DNA of 64,000 nucleotides from Prosapia bicincta. Its lineage: Eukaryota > Arthropoda > Insecta > Hemiptera > Cercopidae. The translations under genes and the position numbers were made by a program. Location: contig JBAIZL010000002.1 in NCBI GenBank assembly GCA_036971475.1, forward strand, positions 135,140,740-135,204,739. Direction: 5' to 3'. Positions 40,801-53,100 of this stretch are shown piece by piece (position 1 is the first letter of the stretch; every line of letters starts with the position of its first letter). The notes under the pieces were generated by a model that saw only the letters and a list, made by a program, of their open reading frames with translations, did not search any database and had not been told where the DNA came from.

Positions 40801-43800
40801 TGTGAGTTCTGATGAATTTTGTTTCCTTCTGTTGGGGTTTTTTTTTTTGGGCCACAGCTTATCAATTACTGTGATATTTTAACCATTTCTAAAAGCTTCA
40901 TTCTGAATCGAGTGAATTTTTTTCTTATATTAGTTGATTCCATCTTTACGTGAGCTACTATTTTTTACTAAAACAGTAGTAAATATTTTACAACTTGCCA
41001 ATAGTAGCACTTACTTACATTTGGTGAGGACAGCCGTTTCGGGAGATGTGTCTTATTGTGAACTTAGGCTGTAACTGATCTCAAAGTTTTCATAGGTTAG
41101 GGTGGGGGTGGGATATTATGGAGGGAGTGTGGGTGCATTTCGTGAGTATCAGGAGTTATGATTTTGAAAAGTGTGTGTGAATTATAATGTAATTGGATAT
41201 TGAGTATGTGTGTAGGGTGTAGTTTGAAATGTCTGTATATTTTGTATTGTTCAGTTGTGTAGCATTGGTTATTTCTGTGTTGTTTATGAAGAAATTGTAG
41301 GTTGGATGTTATGTCTATGTAGTCATGTTTTGTGGATATGAGATATTTGGTGAAGTTAGATTGGTAGTTATTGTTTGTTAGTGCGTTTATATGTTCTTGG
41401 TAGCGTGTGTAAAATACCTCCCTGTCTGGCCTATCTAAAAATTGGGGAACAAACTACAAGTTAGTTTGAAAAGTCCAGCAGCATTTTAAATGTCGTTAAT
41501 TTTGTTGTTGAGTTTAAATTGTTTATTGAGAGTGTTGTGTGTGGAGTAGACGATTTTGTAATTGTATTTTCGTAGTGTGTTGGTTAGATTGTGGGTTTTG
41601 AATGATCTGTATGGTATTGTTATGTATTTTATGTGTTTGCTGTGTTGTGTATTTGTACTCATAATCCCATACTGCACCAAAGAAACACTTAAAACAAACT
41701 TAACCAATAGCCCCTAAACTAAATATCCTGCCCAAACTTCACAAAACAGACATCCCTATAATACTACTAATTAACCACACAAGCGCATTTTCTCATCTTC
41801 TAGCTAAATTTTTTGATACAACAATCTGTAATCTTATAAGATTTAATAATAATTGTAGCATAAAAAAATAGCCTAAATCTAATCGACCAAATAAAAAACG
41901 TAAATATCCCACACAACTTCACTTTAGTCTCATTCGATATTAAAAAATCTATACACTAACTTCACCATTCCAGAAACTATCACCATCCTCAAAAACATTT
42001 TTATAGATACAAATACATCACATACACACATTGACGAATTCATCTACCCAACAAAATTAATCACATTTCCAAATTACTTTACCTGTAACACACTTTCTAC
42101 ACCTAAAAAGATGGCCTACCTATGGAATCCCACATAGCTAGCATCTTGGCAGAAACATTCCTACACCATTTTTAGCAAAACCACATTTTAAACAACAATA
42201 AATACTCAGATAACATCATTTACTGGTATAGATACCAGTACTGATATGATACGTCGACGATATTATAATATTATACAAAGGCAACACTCCCCGAGCACAC
42301 ATATTTTTAGAACATCTTAATTCCTTACACCCAAAACTAATATACACCATCCGAATCGAGCAAAACAACTCTCTTAACTTCCTGGATCTTACATTTAAAG
42401 GTACAGACAAACATACACATAAATTCAACATGTACCGAAAACCCACCAACACCAAAACTACCACTCATACCTCTTCAAACCCCCCACACTAACATTAACT
42501 AGCCACTTTCAACACCATGATATATCACCTGCTTAAAACACCATTAGACAAAGAAAAATACTACCAAGAATTAAAGACCATAAAACATATAGCACAAACT
42601 AATGAATACAACACAACAATGACTGACAAATTATACAACCGCCTAAACAACAAACTCAATAACCCAAATACAAATACACAACACATAAACTCATAAAATA
42701 CTTAACAATACCATACAGATAATCCAAAACCCATGACCTAACCAACACACTACAAAAATACAATTACAAGATAGCCTACTTCACACACAAGACTCTCAAT
42801 TAACAATTTAAACCCAACAACAAAACTAACAACATTTACAATGCCATTGGAGTTTAAAAACTAACTTGAAATTTGTGTCCCAGTTTTTACATAGGCCAGA
42901 CAGGGAGGTCATTTTACACACGCTACCAAGAACGTATAAAGTCACTAACAAACAATAACTACCAATCAAACTTCGTCTAGCATCTCATACTCACAAAACA
43001 TGACCACATAAACATAGTATCCAACCTACAAATTCTTCATAAACAACACTTAAGTAACCAACATTACACAACCGAACAATACAAAATATACAAACATTTC
43101 AAACTACACCCTACACACATACTCAACACACAATTACGTTATAACTCACACACACTTTTCAAAATCATAACTCCTAATACTCACCAAATACACCCACACC
43201 CCCACCATAATATCCTACTCTCACCCTAGCCTATGAAAACCTTGAGATCAGTACGGTCTGAGTTGAGAATGGGACACATCTCCTGAAACGACCGTCCTCA
43301 ACAAATATAATTAAGTGATACTATAGGCAAGTTGTAAAATATTTACAAGTGTTTTAATTAATTTCTTTGTTGGATTTTAATGAGCATTAGTTTTTCTTTA
43401 AGTTTGTGAAGCATAGATCAGGGGCAGCTCGTTTACGTTGGAGTATTATAGATGAAGTGTGATGTGTCTGCAATTGTTGGTTTTCTGTAGATGTTGAGGT
43501 TGTGTTTTTGTGTAGAGCTTCTTATAGTGAGTTCAAGGAAATTAAAAGATCAGTCAATTAAAAATTCGAAGATAGAATGACGTTTTAAGCATATTTTGTG
43601 TACATGCAAGATGAGTTTTACACATTGATAGGTATTTTCCCTGTATAGTGTGATGATGTCTACTATGTTGAAATATCTATGCATAGCTAGTATTTCTGAA
43701 CATTTGTAAACCATCACTTGTAAGGTTAACAGAGCACAAGAAGGGAGCAGATTGGGAATCAATAGGCAAGGGATTATTCTGTGTTAGTGGGAAAATTCGT

Positions 43801-46800
43801 TTAAAAAGGCGTCAAAATCCTTAGAAAAATTAGGGTGGAACCAAAAGTGAGATCAAGCAGACAGGTAAGTATACAAGGGTAAAAGGCACAGAATGGGTGT
43901 AAAGTCATGATCTACAAATGCAGTTTTTAAAGTACAAGTTTTAGGAGAAGGATTTAAATTCCAAAGCAAGGTGCGTGGTAAAACGTAAACAATTTTTTGA
44001 CTAGCCAGAACAACAAAAGAAGACAGGCTAGGGTTGATTAAAATGAGATAAATAATATCATTGGTGGACAAGACTGGAAGAAAGGCAAGACATGAAAAGG
44101 ATGAACATCAAAGAATTGAGGAGAGAGGGATTTAAGATATGGGAACCAAAGGTGACGCTGGTAGTGGATTCAGGAAGTCAGGAGATTTACTTATTCCAAA
44201 GGAGTGACATTCGACCGACAAAGAAGGAAGAAGTTCCTTCATCATCTTGGAAATCAAGTGGACCATAGAGCCAATGTTTGAGAACACTGAGGATTAACCA
44301 AATCGACTCAAATTTACTCAAGTAATATTTGAATAATTATTGAAATTTAAATCTTTTAAATAAAATTAGTAAAGTCAACAAAGTAGATTCAGGAAACGGG
44401 CATTAAGAACTAAACTTATAATACAATCCACCATATAGTAGCTTTATGCCTAGAAATATATATAATTAATTAAATGTGGTTGGTTAAGGAAATATTATAC
44501 CTACAACTGAACCATCGTTAAGTTTAAAGGTTTTCTTGTTCTTTTGTATTACCGCTGAAATTCAAGTTAACTGGGAAGGCATCCATTTCTACTAAAGTAT
44601 ATGTAAAATAGTTTATGAACTTGAATATTGTAGAATGATTGTTGTTGTTAAACTTATTTGAACCTAAAATTTAGTCATTCAAGTTCAATAAATTAGTAAT
44701 CAGTGAGTTATTTTGATAAATCCAAAAATTCTAATAATCCTTCGCTAAATTCAATCTGTCAAAAATACAGATTTGGCTATCACAAATAAATATATTATCA
44801 ATATTAATAAGCCAGGTAAATTATTAATATACATAATAATTTAAGAAATTATATTTCAAAGTGATTTACTAGTGTAGATAAAAAGGAGTGTGAAATAATA
44901 CATAGTATCACAATTTTATTTTTCATTTTTGTTACATTAAAAAAAATGTAATTTTTCTGAGTAGCCTAAGCTGCATAAAAGTGTATCTATATTTATAAAA
45001 GATGTCCTGACTGAATGACTGATTCATAATCAACACAAAGCCTATAATATTCAGTGCTTCAAATTCGGAGGGAACCTGCATTTGGGTAGAGATATGTTAA
45101 AAGAAAGTGTTTTTATAAAATTTGAATTTAAAGTTGCTTTTTAAAATTGTTTCGTATAATAGCTGTAGTTATTAACTCAAGTAAGAGGTCAGCTGTTTCA
45201 AATTTTGTAAATAGTAATTGAATAGAAGGGTTGTGGCCTTTGGATTGCCTGTTTCAAATTTGGTAAATTATTGAGGTCAGGTCTGGATCTATCATCATTG
45301 TAAAAATAAGAACTATTCAGTTAGATGCTAACAGTGAACTTATAACTCACACTGTGTCATGTTAGTTTTGGCATTAGTGTTACACAATGTACAAACCTGA
45401 GTATAAGGTAATGCAATTGTTTCTTAATAATAATTGTGTTAAATACTATCAATTTAGTATTATCCATACAAATACTAGCTTTAAAATATCAAAATAAACA
45501 AAAAGGAAAACAAAATAACTTATAAATATATGTTAAATTACTTAAAACAACCAATAAATAACCTAAATATAATTGCATAATAAGTTAGTGCAGACCAAGT
45601 TTCAAAGACCCAAGCATTGATGTTTTGATTTTCGGTGGTAGGGGTGCGGTCTAATTCCCAGTAGCTTCCTCACTCCCCATGCCACTTGCAGTCGAAACTG
45701 CTGCATCATTTGTGATTTTTGCAGTATTAGCAGTTGTCTGTCAGACTTGGCGCGAGTATTCTCACTACACATTTTGAAGTTTTTGATTTTTTATTATTTA
45801 GAATATATGTGATTATACAAGCTATTTACCAACAAAAAATGTTTTAGCATTCGACACATGAAGTGTTTTTCAATTAAGAATGGGAAGTGAAGTTAACAGG
45901 AAGGGAATACAATGGCTTTTGGCCGATGTTAAAAATGATGATTCTGAAGAAGAATTTGACAAGTCTGGCCAGGAAGAGGAAGACAGAATATCTGAATATA
46001 ATGAAAATACTGACACAGAACAAGACAAAATTGATAGTGAGTAAGAAGATATGGATGTAACAAGTGATTCGCAAAAAGAGACAGAAGAAGTAAACAGAAG
46101 AGTCCTCGTCTACTTAGGGACAGACAAGGCTACTAGGAAAATTGCACAAAACAAAACACTATAGGTAAATATGCAATGATTGATAAGGCGTTTCTAGCCT
46201 TTAGAGGCTGGTACTCATTTCGACAATACATGCAGAAAAAGGCGAACAAATATGGATTAAATACATTAAATTTAAGTATGTTTGGCTTTCAAAAGAATGT
46301 GACTACAAACTTATGTGCCTAAAAACGGCAAAAACATCATCTTAGCCTCCAGTATGCATTGATCCAGTATGCTATTGATAAATCAACCGAACCATGCAAA
46401 CCAGAAATAATCAGGTTTTAAAACTCTACTAAAAGGGGGGAAGATACCCTGGACAAACTACTTGCGTTGTATGATGTTGTGGAATACATGTCGGTGGTCA
46501 ATGGTCATATTATTTAGTACCATGAATGTAGTTAGTGTCAATTCTCAAATCATTTTCACTTCAATGAACATTGACATTCGAATTTCCCGCAGATGTTTTT
46601 TCAGAAAACTTTCAAACTCATTGACACTGAAGAACTAATAAGGCAGAGCTCCTTGACAAACCTACCTAAAGAAATAAGAGCGAGAAAACAGGAAGCCGGG
46701 GAAGCTTCCCAAATTTTAAAGGCCAATCTACTTCCAGAAGGGAGCACACAAAAAACTCACTTATGGAGAAAAGACAGCAAGAACAAATATCACTACAAAT

Positions 46801-48880
46801 ACTGTTCTAAGTTTGTTTGTCTCTCGTACGCATCATTGCCATGCTCGAACCTGTCTAAATGAAAATGAAACTAAATGTAGTTTTTTAAAATTAAATCATC
46901 ACCTACCTATTAGTAATGTGTTTTACTTTATCTACGAGCTTTCTTTATTAACATTTAATACCTTATTGTACAGTTTAAAAAATATTAAACAATAAAAAAA
47001 ATAAAAGTTTTTTTCTCACCAAAATGTATTTACTAGTTAACAAAGTAACAGAATAAATCTATAATCATCAATTAAAAACAAAATTTTCAATTAACAAAAA
47101 AATTCATTTTTGGGTCTGTCAGACCTGGCACTAGCTCTCGTGTCAAAAATTGAGGCACCTGTACCCCAGAGTTAAAACACATATAAGCCTGTGTACCATA
47201 ATTCTTTTATAATTAACCTTATTCTGTGTGAGTTAATAACAAGAACTGTATCAAATGACATCTTTTGAGAAAAACATCTTTTTTGAAGATGTTTTCACAC
47301 CAAAATTTAAGGTTCAAAATCAAATTTACCAACTACATGACTGGTAATTAACATAACCACAGCTCAGTCAGTTAATAAGCCATCTAAGATAAATCTGGTA
47401 TTGTTTATCTGTCTTATTACACCAGATTATTAAAAAATGCACAATTTTTTAACGTATTAATAGTAGGTGAAGAATTGAGAGCTCAGCTGAAATGTTGGGG
47501 AAGAAGCTGTATTGGAGTGTGCTAGTATTTTATCTTCTTTATAATGATATAGAGTTTATTGGATTTGAAAAATATTGACCGAATTTATGAATTTTTATAA
47601 ATACCCTAAAACCTATGTCCCAGTAGGTTGTTACAAATTTTTTCTAATTATATCAATTATGTCCAGTATTCATAGTGTTAAGGTTTAGTATCTGGATTAT
47701 CTTTTCAGCTTAATCTTTGGTCAGTTCTTTTTACTTTATATAAAGTCTATTTGGTCTAACTTGGCCAGTATTATCAGCATATTGTAGAACAATATTCTAC
47801 ATAAGCCTGTCAGGCAATCAGCTGTAAAGCATAAGTTTTTTTTTTTTTTTTGATGATGTAAAAGTAAATTCAAATATTTATAAAGCAAACTGCACATTAA
47901 CACTTAATTTTCTGTGGTATATTTACTTTAAGGGTGCCACAATGGAGTTCTTTTCTACAAACACCAATAAAATAAAGTATAAAGGGATATATATGCTTTA
48001 CTGTTCAGTAAATATACATACAATATCCTTTACATTTTACATGCACAGCCAGTAGATTTAGAAACAAAGTTGCAATTAAATATCATAGTCCAATCACACC
48101 ATTGCTGTCATTAATTTTGTCTGCTATTACTATTTAACAAAGAGAGCTTCTGAAATGAGAACTATGAAGTAAGCACGAAACAAGGTCAGATTTGCTTTAT
48201 TTTTTACCCTACAAGATGTAAAGCCAACAGAAATGTGCCTGGTTTAGTTTCTACTTGTTAAGTCTTGTGTTTTACAGTGAAGCTTTCAAGTTACATCAGA
48301 TTTGAAACTGATTTCATTTGGTTTCCCACATATAAACTATTTTTACAGTCTTGGTTTTACTGATGTGCAAATTCTTCAAATTAATTTTCCAAGTATTAGC
48401 TTTCTCCTGTACTTCAAATTTGGTTATTCAAAAGTAAAGGTAAAACAAAAAAAAAATATATTTTTAAAAAACTTACTAGTTTGTATTTAGCTCTAAAACC
48501 CTTAGATGTTATACTAGAGTCACTTTTAAACTGGACCAGGATTGTATTGGTGGTAGAGATCACATACGGTACAGGTAAATCCTGCAGTTTGCCAGTGTTG
48601 TTGAATAGAATATTAGAGTATATATCAGGTCCATCATAAATCTAAACAAAAGTTTACAAATTACAAACATAAATAAGTACATTACAAGTGTAAACCATTA
48701 GTGTATCACACTATCAAAAATCCTTCTTGTAAATACTATAGACAATTTATACAAAATACTACTGAGCTGAATCTGACATCAGTTTTTTTTATTGAACAGA
48801 ATACGAATTGAATTATGGTTTTATATATATATTTATATAAATGCTTATGCCTAGTTATATATCTTGATAATTTACGTTGT

Positions 48881-48926
<46 letters not shown>

Positions 48927-49760
48927 TAAATTTAAAATATTTCAAAAACAAGAATACTTTTAATGAATATATTTATTCAAAGCTTTTCGCCGATAAAATA
49001 GTACCAGCATCTTCAGGAAAATAATTATCTAATAAAATATTTTTACAAAATTAAATCATATGTGCTACAAACGACCATATGTTTATAAGTATTGTACTTT
49101 ATGTAATTTTTTCTATAACATCAATGACCTTATAAATAGTTTGGTGCCTTGATCTCACTTGAATTTGTTCATCAATTAATTTGTCTTTAACTTTATGCTT
49201 ATAAATTTCCAATGTTTCAAATATATTCATTTTTAATCCTTTATTCAATTGTTTTATTAATTTCATATTTTCTATTTCTGGAAACTCGTGTCCATTATTA
49301 ATACAATGCATCACTCTCTAGTTCCGAAGTGAAAAATATCCTGGAGTGGCGAGAGTTGAGGTATGTAAGGAACTAATCAAGTTCTGTGCCACCATGTTGC
49401 CAATTCAAAAAGACGTCATCCGCATAACGAAACCAAGCTTTAGGCCTGAGAAAAGCATCATTCAGGGAGTCTTGCTCAAAGAACGTCATACAAATATTGG
49501 CTACAGCTGGAGAAAGAGAAGATCCCATAGGAGCACCATAAAGTTGCCTATAAAACTGTTCGTTAAACAAAAAGTAAGTGTTTTTGAGACAGTGCCTAGC
49601 CAGATCTAAGACATGAGGAGGGAGCTCTTCAAAAATAGACATCCTCTGAAGCACTTCATCAATGGGAACGCTGAGAAATAATAACCTGACATCCAAGCTA
49701 GCTATTTAGTCACTTTCTTCAACTTGAATTTCTTGCAGCACTTGGAAAAAATGTTCAGAG

Positions 49761-49825
<65 letters not shown>

Positions 49826-50087
49826 AGTTTTGGTTGGTAAAGATTATTTAGATTTTTTGGACTAGAAGACTGACAGACTTACCTTGGTAAGAGTCCACTC
49901 TGTAGTCTTGAAACAGAAACACATAAAAGCACTTAAACAATGATATATTTCAACCACACAGTGGTCTTTGTCAATTGAAGAGAAAACACAAAAAGAAATA
50001 TGAGAGAATGAAATAAAATAATTCTATTTCAAGACTACAGAGTGGACTCTTACCAAGGTAAGTCTGTCAGTCTCCTAGTCCAAAAAA

Positions 50088-50157
<70 letters not shown>

Positions 50158-53100
50158 GTGAGCTCATACTAATTCATGTATGAACTCTCGCAAATTACCA
50201 AGTTCCTGAATTATCCACAAAAATTGTTCTGGTTAAATATCCAGAAAAAAGCATTGGTATGTGTTGAAATAAATAATCCAAATGACTTAATGTCCCATTT
50301 ATTTATAAACTTTCAAAAAGACTAATAACATAATTTTTAAGTTGTTTTACAACAACAAAATATATCATTTAAGGTCATTTTTATAACATCTGTAATTTTA
50401 AATGTTTCTGTGCTAATCTTTCTTTTTTTCTTACAATTTTCTAACACATAATATCTGTAAATGAAAATTCAATACGATTTCAACATATTAGAAAAACATG
50501 CAAAAATTGTTTGTTGCAAGCTCAAGTGAATGTAGAAGCTTTCATAATTTCCTTTGAATTTTTGTTGTTATTTGTATCGCTAGCAAAGTTATCAGATGTA
50601 CCAGCCATCAAGTCTTGTACAGTATTGTCATTACTTGTAAGTTTATAATCAGGGTCATTTTCATCTACTTCAAACCACTGTTTAATATCTGCTTTTTCTG
50701 CATTTTCACAACTTTCAATTTTTTAAAATAACGACACCATTTCAACCTTTCTATCTTTGTCTTTGGAAATTACAATGTTTTTGAATGTTTTTTACACTTC
50801 AGGTAGAATAGATCTCCATGATTGTGCAAGCTATACAACTCTTTTTTTATCATGTGGAAAAATCAATTAAATTATACACTTTGAAAACATTTTTATCAGA
50901 ATATTTTCTTGTAAAATTCGAATCAATAGCGACAATCTTCAACTTCTACAATAATGACTTTTTGATAATGGTAAGAGAAATATTACACATGTATCACCAT
51001 GCTTAACCCCACTTTCATTGGGATGGAATGCAAGGGACAATATATCATTGTAACAATAATTTTAATAATGAAATATTTGAAACAAAGTATAACAAAATTA
51101 GTTTTTAGTTAATTAGAGCTTAGCTAGTAAGAACTATTCACAAAGGTAAAAGTCAAAATAGTGAACTCAAAATCTCACAAAAAATTAGTTTTTAATAAAT
51201 ACACAGTCAACAAACTAGTTTCGGCGACGATGTCGCCTCTCTCAGTGCTTGGCTACTAATTTTTCACAAAATTAGTGTATTAAAAGTTTTCTTTTATTTC
51301 CAATATATTTTTTAAATAACGAAGATTATAAAATTAGCATAATTAAACAGTTTTGAAACACAAGAAAAAAGAATTTTATTATATATTAAATTGTTTGTAA
51401 GAACAACACTAAGTTTCATAAGCATCTGACTTGAAACACTAAACTAATAGCATTTAAAATTAAAAACCTGCTATTATTGCAAATTTATTGCATTTTATGA
51501 GCAGATAGACCAATTGATTATTTTGCAACTTAAGTAACTAAATAAGAGAATACAAAACATCAACAATTAGTTACAAAAATGTGAACAAAATTAACTGTTA
51601 CTTACAAAAACTACATCTGTGATATTATGGGTAGTATGTTCCTCAATATCAAAATCTATAAAAGTAAAGTTGATAAGATGGTTCTCAGGCACAGTGATGA
51701 GCCATTCACATTCCTCATTGTCCTCATAGTTGTTGGGGTAATTTTTTGTCGATATTTCTCCATGAGGGTTTATGAACATTCCTCCACACTCTGCAAAAAA
51801 CACAATTAAGTTCTACTAAGTTGAGGAACAGAACACTGCTGTGAATTTCCATTGGTGACTTGGTGGTACATAAGCCGAGTTACGTACATATGTATACCTC
51901 TAGATCAGGGATGTCCAACTGGCGGCCCGCGGCCTGCCATGCCATTTTATGCGGCCCACAAAGACTTATCAGACAAAAATATCAGAAAAATACTTGAAAT
52001 TTTGACAAGGATCTAATAATGTAATGATAAATTCTAATACTATAAGAATTTTTAGTTCAATTAGCTTTTCTAACAGATTTGACTAATCATCTTAACATTT
52101 TGAACTTGAGTCTTCAAGGAAAAAATCAAACAATATCAGATTTGGCTGGAATCATCAATGGGTTTCGCAGTAAGCTACAACTGTTCAAACAAAATCTTGA
52201 AAATAAAAATTTTATACACTTTCCTAGCTGTCTTCAGTTAGCCTACAAATTAAAAAACAATGATTTTTCAAGCTGCATCTGTCAAATGCAAAAAGTAATT
52301 GACGAGTTCAATACAAGATTTGAGGAAATTGAAAGTCTCAAAAGTAGTCTACTGCTTTACAGCAATCCTCTTGGAGCTACAATTGAAGGCCAACCAGCTG
52401 ACCTACAACTTGAATTATGTGATTTGCAGGGTGACATGTTTCTAATGACCAGGCAAGAAAAGACTCATGACTTTTTTAAATTACTTCCTAAAGAGAGATT
52501 CCCAAACTTGCGAGATTTTGGGCTAAAAATGTCTTCAATGTTTGGAAGTACATACCTATGTGAAAGTGTTTTCTCATCTATGAAGTTTATAAAAAAGCAA
52601 AATAGGAACAAGCTTTCTAATGTATCTTTACTCCATCTCATGAGGTTGGCTCACACAGAACTAGAGGTGGATATTCGTTCTTTGGTAGCTGCAGCTGATC
52701 GACCACAATGTTCACACTAAAATACTGTAATGTACATTTTTATCCTCATTTCAGTTGTTGTGTTAATTGATAAAACTATTTTGTATTTTTCTTATTTGTA
52801 TAGTTTTCTCTCACTTGAGTCTTGAGAAATATAAGTAATACTATTCAATTTTGTTTTATTTATTTATAAATTCTCATATGTTCTTGTTGCTATTTCAAAC
52901 TAAAATTATATTATTACTATGTGGCCCGCAACAACGTACAAGGTTTTAATTTTGGCCCGCTATGATATGAAAGTTGGACATCCCTGCTCTAGATACACAT
53001 TTTGTGTCTGAGTGTATAGACTGTTTTTTGCATTATTAAATGTCACGGAGTTAAGAGTACTGTAACAATCAATCTGTACCAACTCCGATGACTAAATCTC

